From Branchiostoma floridae (taxonomy: Eukaryota > Chordata > Leptocardii > Amphioxiformes > Branchiostomatidae), in assembly GCF_000003815.2 (NCBI RefSeq), contig NC_049982.1, positions 27,733,954 to 27,797,953 of the forward strand: 64,000 nt of DNA, read 5' to 3'. This document shows, piece after piece, positions 1-10,630 of this stretch; position 1 is the first letter of the stretch; the number at the start of each line of letters is the position of its first letter. Below the pieces are notes generated by a model. It worked only from the letters and a program-made list of their open reading frames with translations, was not told the origin of the DNA and searched no databases. The position numbers and the translations under genes are program-made.

Positions 1-1302
1 GGCAGGTCAGCTGCGAAATAATGTGCTTCAGGGGTCTTTCTGTATAATAATATCTCATGAGCTGTTTTGTATTTGAGATGTAAAACACTTTTTGTAATTT
101 ATCTTCAAAGCCTGTATCGGGCGACATTGACCATAAGGTCGACATGTTTTCCACCTGACCACCATTATTTATGTATGTCCGCAGCCTCAGTTCTGCTGAG
201 ATACTGACCAGCACCATCAAGTGATGTGCGTTCTCACCACAAACAACTCCACTGTTTCTTAGCTGCTGGATAGTCTCCCAGATTGTGGTCGGTTGTATGT
301 TATGAAGTAGCGCCCAAAAGGACACTGCAAGGCTTGAAAACCGATAAATTTCTTTCTTAACATTCCGCAGTTCGGCAGTGAGATCCTGGGTTTGAAAGGT
401 CGATTCGTTATCAACAAGTAAATTAATTGCCATTACCAGTGGAACTTCCCCATTATTGTCTTGAAGTTGCTGAGTCCATAACGACTTGTACTCATCTACC
501 AAGCCCTGGTCTCCTGTAATAAGAGACACATTTCCCAGTATGGTAGCAAGATGGTAACCTTTCTTTAGATGAAGAGTGAGGTCTTTTTTTATAATGTTGG
601 TCATATTTTTTGGTGTGCGGATGAGTTCGCTTATTCTACCCCTGCCCAAGGAAGTCTTGCATGCATTTGGCATGGCTCCATCAAACGCAAAACCGCGCGG
701 TGTTACTGAGTCATAAAACCAGCTGTCTAGTGGGTCATTTGAGTAAAAATCATTCAGAGATTTAATCCCCATGGCAGGGAGAATAGTCTCTCCCAGATTT
801 ATCACCTTGAGGTGTAGATAATGAGTGAGGTTACGGAAATAGCGCACATTATGCTCGGCATCGTCCTCTACCAAAATGGCAAATTCCAGGTCAGAGTATG
901 GAGTTACCAATCCCGTGGCTTGCGAACCCAAACCTATCATGGCGTACTTACAGGGAGGGGGGCCCATTACCTCCATGCATTCATCTACAAGGTCAGCTAT
1001 GAAAACTTTACGCTGATGAACCAGTGTCTGACACAATGCTTTGATTGCTTCCACTCTCTTCATCTCCACCTCTTTTATCTTTGGGTCCTCGTCATCAAGG
1101 CTATAAGGATCTACTTCTTGTTCAATTCGTTTGATCTCTTCTTGTACGTAGTCCCTATCTGCCTTCAGCATCAATTTGTGCTTCTTTGTATCATCACTGT
1201 CTACCTTCTGTTCGATCTTTAGGACTTCCTTAACAAATTCTTGAGTTATTTCCTTGATTGTTTGTTCTGTATCGTCTCTACTCAATCTTACCATAGCTGC
1301 AT
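1..1302 (-). CDS. Gene A exon 5 (partial): putative nucleotidyltransferase domain of an NTase-TPR protein
   Basis: The minus strand is open from the gap edge at 1302 to the left window edge. It is closely similar to the NTase region of the three other copies in the array. The order is a charged linker ([16 protein letters not shown]), then [14 protein letters not shown] and [11 protein letters not shown]. This is the GS motif followed by D-x-E, as in polymerase-beta-fold nucleotidyltransferases and closest in look to GlnD/DUF294-type enzymes. A conserved helical region follows ([17 protein letters not shown], then [12 protein letters not shown]). The TPR array would lie to the left of the window. 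Compared with copies B and D, this copy lacks 12 nt in frame (the NSTGTS segment reads IS). No stop or frameshift is visible. The reaction and substrate are unknown and the third catalytic carboxylate is not identified. The start of the exon is hidden in the gap at 1303-2077; its acceptor is at 2078-2084. Confidence 0.8.
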
Positions 1303-2077
1303 NNNNNNNNNNNNNNNNNNNNNNNNNNNNNNNNNNNNNNNNNNNNNNNNNNNNNNNNNNNNNNNNNNNNNNNNNNNNNNNNNNNNNNNNNNNNNNNNNN
1401 NNNNNNNNNNNNNNNNNNNNNNNNNNNNNNNNNNNNNNNNNNNNNNNNNNNNNNNNNNNNNNNNNNNNNNNNNNNNNNNNNNNNNNNNNNNNNNNNNNNN
1501 NNNNNNNNNNNNNNNNNNNNNNNNNNNNNNNNNNNNNNNNNNNNNNNNNNNNNNNNNNNNNNNNNNNNNNNNNNNNNNNNNNNNNNNNNNNNNNNNNNNN
1601 NNNNNNNNNNNNNNNNNNNNNNNNNNNNNNNNNNNNNNNNNNNNNNNNNNNNNNNNNNNNNNNNNNNNNNNNNNNNNNNNNNNNNNNNNNNNNNNNNNNN
1701 NNNNNNNNNNNNNNNNNNNNNNNNNNNNNNNNNNNNNNNNNNNNNNNNNNNNNNNNNNNNNNNNNNNNNNNNNNNNNNNNNNNNNNNNNNNNNNNNNNNN
1801 NNNNNNNNNNNNNNNNNNNNNNNNNNNNNNNNNNNNNNNNNNNNNNNNNNNNNNNNNNNNNNNNNNNNNNNNNNNNNNNNNNNNNNNNNNNNNNNNNNNN
1901 NNNNNNNNNNNNNNNNNNNNNNNNNNNNNNNNNNNNNNNNNNNNNNNNNNNNNNNNNNNNNNNNNNNNNNNNNNNNNNNNNNNNNNNNNNNNNNNNNNNN
2001 NNNNNNNNNNNNNNNNNNNNNNNNNNNNNNNNNNNNNNNNNNNNNNNNNNNNNNNNNNNNNNNNNNNNNNNNNNNNN
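1303..2077. other. Assembly gap (775 N)
   Basis: Run of N. By comparison with genes B, C and D, only about 110 nt of exon 5 should be missing here (from the LCNAALVR codons to the splice acceptor). The gap is therefore either over-sized or hides an insertion. Open reading frames drawn through the Ns are meaningless. Confidence 0.99.
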
Positions 2078-2389
2078 CTGTAGTGGAAATCATAAATTGC
2101 AATTTTGCATTTACTTCTTCGTTTTAGGAAACAAGTCTTCGGAATGCTATAATGATTCTATATTTTGATTTGCACACTTTTGTACGTGAACGAATTAATC
2201 AACATTGAAGCTAAACAGTACGGAGGTCGTAGTCATTAGTGCTCCTATTTGTCGTACCTTTTTTTAGGATAACATGGAAATACATATTATGTAGTAAACA
2301 TAGTTTTGTGTCAACAAGAACCATGGATCTTGAACCATTAAAAGCACCTTCTTTCAACTTCTTTGAACTAAGTTCATGCTTAGACTCAC

Positions 2390-2496
2390 CTTGGACATGA
2401 ACAGACTTGAGCGCAGCTGCAAAACTTTGTTCTGCTGTGTCCAGGTCTCCAGTCTGCAGTGCTCTGGAGCCATCTTGTAGGTTTTCTTTGTATACA
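2390..2496 (-). CDS. Gene A exon 4
   Basis: A 107-nt exon with acceptor ttcacag and donor gtgagt. In the frame shared by all four copies it reads [16 protein letters not shown] then [19 protein letters not shown], an amphipathic TPR-like helical pair. The first T completes a codon from exon 3 and the last G starts a codon finished in exon 5. Length, phase and both splice sites match exon 4 of B, C and D. Confidence 0.8.
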
Positions 2497-3724
2497 CTGT
2501 GAAGATGTTATCATAAGATAAAACTACATGTATTACGAAGTGATCTATCATTCAAATGGTATCCAATATATAATATAGTATACAGCGCCTCTGAGCTAAA
2601 AGTGATTAACCATGGATACAAAATGCAATATCAAAAGATTTCTGAAATTGAATATTCAAACGTTGGATAACCTGGAATTTAAAACTTCGCTAAACGTTGA
2701 TTACCAACATAGTATGAAACCCCCGTTATTAACACCTGGATGTTTTAGTATTTTATATACCATGGAAGTGAAAAGCCATTAGCATATCTGATATCTCTAT
2801 AGTATACTCTTCTGTCATCTGTCACATATTTGAAAGTCATATGATGGAATTAATTTTCATAACTCCCTCGCATAATGTAAATCATTATTGACCTGCCCAA
2901 AGTCATCAAAATCCGTCAACTCCTTCTCTTTGAAACCCATACGATTCCTCAAAATCTGCTAGGGGGACAACAATATACCACTTATTTATGAACCCAAGGG
3001 GTAACGTTATTTACCGTAAAGGGGCATGTCCAGGGCACGGAATAAGAAACCGGAAGTTCTGCAGCAGGCCACCTGGCAGTCTATCTACTTGTACTTCGAT
3101 TTTGTCTACACCAGTAGGTTAACAAAGTACAATGCAGATAATTTACATTTAAGAGTCATTTTAAACACCTGATGATGATGTGAAAACTAAACAAACAAGA
3201 GTTCGTAGACCTCAGGCCTGCATAAAATGTATTGGGTGTCTGTAGACCTATTGTGTATTTTTTTTCCTTTTCGTCCCTGGTTGCGTGGTTGGAAAAGTGA
3301 GATTTTTACCGTGTTGGTTGTGCACCATGTGCAAAAGTCTGAAATTCTATTTTCAGAATGTGTAAGTTTGGGCATGGATGAACATTATCTATTTTGGATT
3401 TCTTACGCATGTAACCAACCACAGTACCTTAAAATTATTGAGACGACTTTTCCTACCTTTTCTGGTCTCAGATGGCCCATGTAGTTATTCTGTCACATAT
3501 GATATATTCAGTACTGACATCTTCCTATTTCAATGTACTGACATAAAGCAGCTGCTAAATCTCCTTATTGTACCAATCATATTCATTAAAGATTTATTTC
3601 TAGAGTGTTATCGCACGCTCCAGCTGAAGCAAACTTTTTTGCGTCTTTACCTTAGATTTCATCCAGTATTTTGCTCTCTAGAACTTTCTAAACGTAGTTA
3701 TATATATCTTGAGAGTTTTTAGCT
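2497..3724. other. Gene A intron 3, distal part
   Basis: No gene seen. The first 700 bp align with intron 3 of genes B and C. They include a dispersed repeat (about 2990-3190, core aagaaaccggaagttctgc) that also occurs at about 28290-28560, 44235-44530, 55165-55360 and, more diverged, 62690-62850. Similarity to the B intron ends near 3200, after aaactaaacaaac, and resumes next to exon 3 near 12212. About 9 kb of foreign DNA including the LINE was therefore added here. The origin of 3200-3724 is not clear; it may be LINE 5' UTR. Confidence 0.6.
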
Positions 3725-3802
3725 ACTCCAGACCTCGGGGGTAAGAGAAATACGCCGATACAAGTTTCGCGAAAAACCCAAGCCGAGTTGGAGTCAGACA
3801 TC

Positions 3803-5857
3803 ATGGCGGACGACTTTGATCTCGGTGACCGGCTTTATGCCACACTTGGACTAACGCCGGCAGCCTCCCGAGAAGAAATCTTGGACGCGTACAAGAAAGA
3901 ACTCATCGCATATGAATCAACAGCTAAGAACAGCCGAAAGACCAAGGTCTTCAAGGAGGTAGGCAAAGCCTTTTCTGTCCTCTCAGACGCGTCACGTAGG
4001 AAACAGTACGATGACAGCAACATTATCCCGGACACCCCAAAGNNNNNNNNNNNNNNNNNNNNNNNNNNNNNNNNNNNNNNNNNNNNNNNNNNNNNNNNNN
4101 NNNNNNNNNNNNNNNNNNNNNNNNNNNNNNNNNNNNNNNNNNNNNNNNNNNNNNNNNNNNNNNNNNNNNNNNNNNNNNNNNNNNNNNNNNNNNNNNNNNN
4201 NNNNNNNNNNNNNNNNNNNNNNNNNNNNNNNNNNNNNNNNNNNNNNNNNNNNNNNNNNNNNNNNNNNNNNNNNNNNNNNNNNNNNNNNNNNNNNNNNNNN
4301 NNNNNNNNNNNNNNNNNNNNNNNNNNNNNNNNNNNNNNNNNNNNNNNNNNNNNNNNNNNNNNNNNNNNNNNNNNNNNNNNNNNNNNNNNNNNNNNNNNNN
4401 NNNNNNNNNNNNNNNNNNNNNNNNNNNNNNNNNNNNNNNNNNNNNNNNNNNNNNNNNNNNNNNNNNNNNNNNNNNNNNNNNNNNNNNNNNNNNNNNNNNN
4501 NNNNNNNNNNNNNNNNNNNNNNNNNNNNNNNNNNNNNNNNNNNNNNNNNNNNNNNNNNNNNNNNNNNNNNNNNNNNNNNNNNNNNNNNNNNNNNNNNNNN
4601 NNNNNNNNNNNNNNNNNNNNNNNNNNNNNNNNNNNNNNNNNNNNNNNNNNNNNNNNNNNNNNNNNNNNNNNNNNNNNNNNNNNNNNNNNNNNNNNNNNNN
4701 NNNNNNNNNNNNNNNNNNNNNNNNNNNNNNNNNNNNNNNNNNNNNNNNNNNNNNNNNNNNNNNNNNNNNNNNNNNNNNNNNNNNNNNNNNNNNNNNNNNN
4801 NNNNNNNNNNNNNNNNNNNNNNNNNNNNNNNNNNNNNNNNNNNNNNNNNNNNNNNNNNNNNNNNNNNNNNNNNNNNNNNNNNNNNNNNNNNNNNNACACA
4901 AGCGACAGAATACGTGGACGAACCACGTTGCCGGACCGTCATGTGATTTTGTTCCATCTTGGCACGAATGATGCGCGAGATACGCAGGACGCAACATCAG
5001 TCTCCGAGCGCTTCCGTAACTTGGTACACATAACGCACGAGAAGTACCCCCGCACTCAAATCGTCCGGTCTTGCATCCGGCCCAGAGATGACCCTGACCT
5101 CCAACAAGTAGGAGATAACGTCAACTCCTTTCTAAGGGTCATCTCTGAGGAAACCAAGTATGTACATCTGATTGATAATAGTAATCTGTCAGATATGGGA
5201 CTGATCAAGCGACGACTCTACAGCCATGACGGGTACCATCTGAACAGATTTGGGATACGAGTACTGGCGGCCAATATCAAAAGAGTAATCAACCCGTTGA
5301 TAGGACTGGGACAATACACTAACAGAGGCGCTAGGCTCAATCAATCGCCTACACACAACCAAAGCCCCGTATCCCCCGGGATCTCCACAACGCACGGTCA
5401 GGGACAAAGGCCACACCCCATCGCTACATACGAGCGAGACTTCCCAAGGCTCAACCAAACGCTCGTAAATGGTCCATCAGTTACGAGAAACTATTCTGAC
5501 GCTCTCAGACAAGGACAATCATCAAGTGCACCCCAGGCCACCGGGGCACCTGCTGCATCGAGACCCACACCCCTTTCAGGACCTCTACAGAGTGCAAGTC
5601 AAGGCCAGTCCTCGGGTGAACGTTTTGCACCGGCGGCTCAAGAATCTCCCCCGCCTGTGCGTCCGTTCTTCCGACCGAATCAGCCTTCAGGACCCTGGAG
5701 AAGCCCCCCTCCCCCGTTCAACCTGCCTCCTACACCGTGGGGATTCCTGCCGCCAAACGTCCAAGTACCCGGCCCACATTCACGGATGAACTCTCCTCCT
5801 TGGCCTTGGCACCCTGCCATGATGTGGCCACCAATGGTTACCAATAACATGTGGTAG
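3803..5857 (+). CDS. LINE ORF1: HPD-less J-like domain plus SGNH hydrolase domain and Pro-rich tail
   Basis: The start is taken at the ATG in catcATGGcg (3803). The same frame is open slightly upstream, but only with a non-ATG codon. Residues about 9-75 look like a DnaJ J domain: LYATLGLTPAASREEILDAY, then VFKEVGKAFSVLSD and RRKQYDD. The HPD tripeptide between helices II and III is absent (the segment reads AYESTAKN), so Hsp70 activation is unlikely. The middle is hidden by the gap at 4043-4895. The part after the gap has SGNH-hydrolase blocks: GTNDARD (block III) and SHDGYHLNRFG (block V Asp and His). The nucleophile Ser block would be in the gap. The C-terminus is rich in Pro, Trp and Gln. 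SGNH/esterase domains are known in ORF1 of CR1-group LINEs. That the J-like and SGNH parts belong to one ORF assumes the gap length keeps the frame. Confidence 0.75.
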   Translation: MADDFDLGDRLYATLGLTPAASREEILDAYKKELIAYESTAKNSRKTKVFKEVGKAFSVLSDASRRKQYDDSNIIPDTPKXXXXXXXXXXXXXXXXXXXXXXXXXXXXXXXXXXXXXXXXXXXXXXXXXXXXXXXXXXXXXXXXXXXXXXXXXXXXXXXXXXXXXXXXXXXXXXXXXXXXXXXXXXXXXXXXXXXXXXXXXXXXXXXXXXXXXXXXXXXXXXXXXXXXXXXXXXXXXXXXXXXXXXXXXXXXXXXXXXXXXXXXXXXXXXXXXXXXXXXXXXXXXXXXXXXXXXXXXXXXXXXXXXXXXXXXXXXXXXXXXXXXXXXXXXXXXXXXXXXXXXXXXXXXXXXXXXXXXXXXXXXXXTSDRIRGRTTLPDRHVILFHLGTNDARDTQDATSVSERFRNLVHITHEKYPRTQIVRSCIRPRDDPDLQQVGDNVNSFLRVISEETKYVHLIDNSNLSDMGLIKRRLYSHDGYHLNRFGIRVLAANIKRVINPLIGLGQYTNRGARLNQSPTHNQSPVSPGISTTHGQGQRPHPIATYERDFPRLNQTLVNGPSVTRNYSDALRQGQSSSAPQATGAPAASRPTPLSGPLQSASQGQSSGERFAPAAQESPPPVRPFFRPNQPSGPWRSPPPPFNLPPTPWGFLPPNVQVPGPHSRMNSPPWPWHPAMMWPPMVTNNMW
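4043..4895. other. Assembly gap (853 N) inside LINE ORF1
   Basis: Run of N that hides the centre of ORF1, including the expected Gly-Asp-Ser nucleophile block of the SGNH fold. The frames on either side are compatible with a single ORF if the N count is right. Confidence 0.99.
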
Positions 5858-6196
5858 GAACTTTCTAGTGATATTCTTGGCCTTTTTCAATTAGTAACGA
5901 AAATTCGGGGCTATCATTACTATGTCTACCAAATTGCGCCCATCAATTGTCTCAGCTACAGTATCGTAGAATAGTTTTATCATGTACATATAGTTGATAT
6001 GCAATGTATTTTACCTAGTGCTTAGTACGATTATTATACATAATTCACCGTATATATGAGTATATATAAAGTAACGGAGTTTTATCATTGGTTCAGCTTA
6101 ACATTTTAGCTATGACATTTTAGATCTTGTTACTCTCATGAGTTAAAGTATTTTGATGATTAAGGTAAAGACGCAACTCTCTTGAAAATCTCATTG

Positions 6197-9100
6197 ATGA
6201 AAATGTTCAATGGCGGAAGCAAATGCTTTGCCGCCTGGAATGTTCACGGCCTAGGTTCTAAATTAGAAGATGTAGAGTTTTTAGACGAAATTCGCAAATT
6301 CGACTTCTTTTCGTTACTTGAAACATGGAGCACTCAAAACACAAAAATCAACATCGCTAACTATAGTTATTTTCATCTATTCAGAACAAAAAGCAAACGA
6401 GCGAAACGCTCATCAGGGGGAATTATATTTTTCTATAAAAACAAATTCAAAAATCATGTCAAAAAAGTACCTTCTAAGTCGACTGATGCCCTCTGGGTAA
6501 AGATAGACCGTAACGTCTTAGGACTTACGAAAGATCTTTTCATATGTTCAGTTTACCTAAGCCCAAGCGCTTCTTCTACTCATAAAAATGCCGATAACCA
6601 TATATTAGACATACTAGAAGAGGAAATAAGTAGATATAGTTCAGAGGGGTTCGTCTTATTAGGGGGAGATCTAAATGCGCGTATTGGTAACCTACGTGAT
6701 TACGTGGATAGCGAAATTAACATCGACGGTTTTCCCGCCAGCTCCTCGAACCAAGTTAGTGATAGGCAATTTATGGATAAGTCACCTCCAAACAAGTTTG
6801 GCCGGCTTTTGAGTGAGCTTTGCATACAAGCAGACCTCAGAATATTAAATGGCAGGGTGGCTGGGGACCTGCAAGGTAACTATACCTGTCACCAACCAAA
6901 CGGTAGTAGCACGGTCGACTACATAATTTCCAGCCAATCGTTTCTGCAAAACATTTTATTATTTCAAATTCATCCGCTAACTGTCTTTTCAGATCACTGC
7001 CTGATATCAGTCTTCATTAAATCAAACACAGACCATCAAAACCAGCATGAAAAACAACAAAAGCGTAAAAGAAATCCCGCTCCAAAACGATTTCATTGGG
7101 ATGATAAATCTGCACAGAAATTCAACCACATCCTTTCTCAATCTCATTTTATCGATAGACTGAATTCACTCTCATCACAAAATACGAAGGACACAAAATC
7201 TAATGGAGAAATAGAAGCCTTTGTTTCAGAATTTAGTTCAATCCTGAGAGACGTTGGTTTCAAATCCCTATCAGTACAGATAACTAAACATAAGAAACAC
7301 CCGCAGCTACGACAAAATAAACAATGGTTTGACAAGAGTTGTAACGAACTAAAACGTGAAATAAAGAACCTAGCATATTTACTATCCAAACAACCATTTA
7401 ACTCCGACATAAGGGGAAGATATTTCAAAAGAAAGAAAGAATTTAAAAAACTGATAAAAAAGAAGAAAACAGACTTTCACAAACAAATCATGACCCAATT
7501 GTCTTCCCTCAAAGACAAAAATCCAGGCGCCTTTTGGAACTTAGTTAATAAGCTAAAACCGACGAAAACGCAAGAAAATAATCAAATCTCAGAAGAAGAG
7601 TGGTTTGAACATTTTAGCAATTTAGACAAACTCCCTAATAATGGTACAAACGACTCTCCAATTCCGGAAAACGATCAACTAAATCCGTCGTCCTCCGCTA
7701 CTAATCCATCTGTTCTAGATTCCCCTATAACTTCAGAAGAATTATATAATGCCATTTCAAACCTCAAGAACAATAAATCGAGTGGAAATGATTTGATCTT
7801 AAATGAAATGTTGAAATTTGGTAAATCGGTACTTCAAACGCCACTCCTGCAACTTTTTAACAATTGTCTGCAAAACGGGTATTACCCACAGGAGTGGTCC
7901 CTTAGCCACATTGTTCCAATTCACAAATCCGGCGACCCATCTCTCCCAGACAACTACCGCGGAATTTCCATAATTAGCTGCTTAGGTAAACTATTCTCCT
8001 CTATATTAAACAATCGCTTAGTTAGTTATGCCGAAAACAATAGTCTTTTCAAACCCCATCAGGCAGGGTTTAGGAAGAACTTTAGAACTACAGATAATCT
8101 TTTCGTGTTAAGTACATTAGTTAGCAAGTATCTAAGTAAAAATTCCCGTCTCTTTGCATGTTTCGTAGATTTTAGTAAAGCGTTCGACTCCGTCTGGAGA
8201 AATGGCCTCCTTTACAAATTAAACAAGTTAGGTATACAGGGCAACTTTCTTCGAACTATCAAAGACATGTATTCAAAAACTACAAATCGTGTGAAATACA
8301 GTCAAGGTCTGACTGAACCTTTTGTCACAAACTGTGGTGTCAGACAGGGTTGTAATTTAAGCCCAACTTTATTCAATTTTTTTAAGAGATATACATCTTC
8401 ANNNNNNNNNNNNNNNNNNNNNNNNNNNNNNNNNNNNNNNNNNNNNNNNNNNNNNNNNNNNNNNNNNNNNNNNNNNNNNNNNNNNNNNNNNNNNNNNNNN
8501 NTCCATCTGTTCTAGATTCCCCTATAACTTCAGAAGAATTATATAATGCCATTTCAAACCTCAAGAACAATAAATCGAGTGGAAATGATTTGATCTTAAA
8601 TGAAATGTTGAAATTTGGTAAATCGGTACTTCAAACGCCACTCCTGCAACTTTTTAACAATTGTCTGCAAAACGGGTATTACCCACAGGAGTGGTCCCTT
8701 AGCCACATTGTTCCAATTCACAAATCCGGCGACCCATCTCTCCCAGACAACTACCGCGGAATTTCCATAATTAGCTGCTTAGGTAAACTATTCTCCTCTA
8801 TATTAAACAATCGCTTAGTTAGTTATGCCGAAAACAATAGTCTTTTCAAACCCCATCAGGCAGGGTTTAGGAAGAACTTTAGAACTACAGATAATCTTTT
8901 CGTGTTAAGTACATTAGTTAGCAAGTATCTAAGTAAAAATTCCCGTCTCTTTGCATGTTTCGTAGATTTTAGTAAAGCGTTCGACTCCGTCTGGAGAAAT
9001 GGCCTCCTTTACAAATTAAACAAGTTAGGTATACAGGGCAACTTTCTTCGAACTATCAAAGACATGTATTCAAAAACTACAAATCGTGTGAAATACAGTC

Positions 9101-10512
9101 AAGGTCTGACTGAACCTTTTGTCACAAACTGTGGTGTCAGACAGGGTTGTAATTTAAGCCCAACTTTATTCAATTTATTTTTAAGAGATATTACATCTGT
9201 CTTTGATAATGATATGTGTAACCCCCCAACTATGTACAGTAAGCGTGTCTCTTGTCTATTGTATGCAGATGATTTAGTTCTTTTCTCTGAATCCAAACAA
9301 GGTCTACAATGTTCTTTGAATAGACTAGAAGAATACTGTCAAACATGGCACCTAAATGTGAACCTTAGGAAAACAAAAATAATTGTTTTCACTAAGAGTG
9401 GCCGTATACCAAAAGATGTGTATTTCATGTATAAGAACAATCCTGTTGAAATAGTGACAAACTATTGTTATTTAGGTATTGTTGTCAATTCTGCGGGTAC
9501 TTTCAAGGCGAACAACAAACACTTGTACAGTAAGGGTCTGAAAGCTTTATTCGGGATAAATCAATCCCTAGACAAAGCCGATGCTCCTTTGTCTGTCAGA
9601 AACAAACTTTTTGATACATGTGTTAAGCCCATAATTCTCTATGGATCGGAAATCTGGGGTTCTGTTAAAAGCCCCAAATCCTGTCCTATTGAAACAATAC
9701 ATCTAAAATTCTGTAAGCAAACCCTACACGTGCCAAGATCCACAAGTGGCCTCGCCGCTAGAGCCGAGTTAGGGAGGTTCCCCATTCATTTGGAAGCCTC
9801 CCTAAATGCTATTAAACACTTAATTAGACTTCGCCAGAAAGTACCAGCAGACAGTTTCCAGGCAGACGCTCTTTCTTGCCAGATAGATTTAGACAAGGCT
9901 GGAGCCAAGTGTTGGGCGTCAGGAGTTCGCCAGTCACTGGAGGAATGCGGCTATGGTTATGTATGGCATTGTCCTCTACAGCACAATACAAATTCGTCTC
10001 AAATTATCAATTCTATCAATCAGCGTCTGAAAGACATTTATTTTCAAACTTTTCTAAGAGAGATACACAATGACAACAAAGGTGGATCCGCTAAAAACAA
10101 ATTGAGGTCTTACAGACTGTTCAAGTCCACTTATAATGTGGAACAATACCTGGATATTGACAATATTCGGCACAGGACGGCCGTCACAAAACTACGAGTC
10201 AGTTGCCACAAATTACACATCGAAACCGGAAGACATAACCGCACTCCTCTAGAACAACGAATATGTAGATACTGCAATCTAGATAAGTTAGAAGACGAAC
10301 ATCATTTTGTAGTAGAATGTAGTTTGTACAAGAAAGAGAGAGCTGAACTCTACAGACTAATAGAATCCATGTTCCCCCACTTCATACAACTAAGTAATAT
10401 AGAAAAATTTATATTCCTTATGAATCTAGACAAGCCTTTACTTATAAAGCATATCTGTTCTTACATTTTCAATATCACAAAGAAACGAGAAGAAGCCGAA
10501 TGTACGCAGTAG
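6197..10512 (+). CDS. LINE ORF2: APE endonuclease and reverse transcriptase (broken by an assembly duplication)
   Basis: First ATG at 6197. Endonuclease motifs in order: AAWNVHGL, SLLETW, SVYLSPS, GGDLNARIG, STVDYI and FSDHCLI. This is the full APE signature set. Reverse transcriptase motifs: HIVPIHKSGD, DNYRGISIIS, HQAGFRKN, FVDFSKAFDSVW, GVRQGCNLSPTLFN and LLYADDLVLFSE (catalytic YADD). The C-terminus has a Cys-His cluster (CRYCNLDKLEDEHHF, then VEC). As assembled, the frame is lost near 8380 at a contig end. After a 100-N gap the sequence restarts at a point equal to 7705. The offset of 797 bases shifts the frame exactly as seen between the two halves. Reading 6182-7704 then 8502-10512 gives one uninterrupted frame of about 1177 codons. 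I see no stop in the element itself, so it looks potentially intact. Confidence 0.9.
7705..9198 (+). repeat. Duplicated contig end across a 100-N gap (assembly artefact)
   Basis: 7705 to about 8380 and 8502 to about 9177 are the same sequence, offset by 797 bases. The last roughly 20 bases before the gap have three missing bases relative to the second copy, typical of a poor contig end. The gap is the conventional 100 N for unknown size. This is an unmerged overlap, not a biological tandem duplication. Confidence 0.93.
8402..8501. other. Assembly gap (100 N)
   Basis: Exactly 100 N, the usual placeholder. The flanks overlap, so no sequence is actually missing. Confidence 0.97.
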
Positions 10513-10607
10513 AATACGATCCTTGAGTAGTGTAGATTCATTGTATCATTATATCATGTTGTATCATTTGTTGTGACCTGTACTAAACCCAGTGGGTATG
10601 AATGTAC

Positions 10608-10613
10608 AATAAA
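10608..10613 (+). promoter_or_regulatory. Polyadenylation signal of the LINE
   Basis: AATAAA 96 nt after the ORF2 stop and just before the TTCA/ATTC tail. The second LINE copy at 42691-44198 has the same arrangement (gagcaataaattcattc). Confidence 0.6.
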
Positions 10614-10630
10614 GGTCTTCATTCATTCAT

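Larger units (their letters stand above)
3725..10630 (+). mobile_element. Near full-length non-LTR retrotransposon (LINE, Jockey superfamily, CR1/L2-like)
   Basis: Two plus-strand ORFs are followed by a short 3' UTR, an AATAAA signal at 10608-10613 and a 3' tail of TTCA/ATTC repeats. ORF1 carries an SGNH-hydrolase domain, and ORF2 an APE-type endonuclease followed by a reverse transcriptase. Both are known traits of CR1/L2-type elements; the exact clade is not settled. The 5' boundary is uncertain. The element lies antisense in intron 3 of gene A. ORF1 and ORF2 are separated by an AT-rich spacer of about 340 bp (5858-6196) with no feature of its own. The open, undecayed frames point to a young insertion. 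Confidence 0.9.

Noticed and set aside
1278-2168. ORFs spanning the N gap, and similar ones at 3835-4997 and 8382-8570
   Set aside because: Consist almost wholly of unknown residues; gap artefacts. Only ORF1 on the plus strand is supported by motifs on both sides.
7705-9198. Two separate LINE copies in tandem
   Set aside because: The overlap is the same sequence up to a poor contig end and is separated by a standard 100-N placeholder; a single element explains it.
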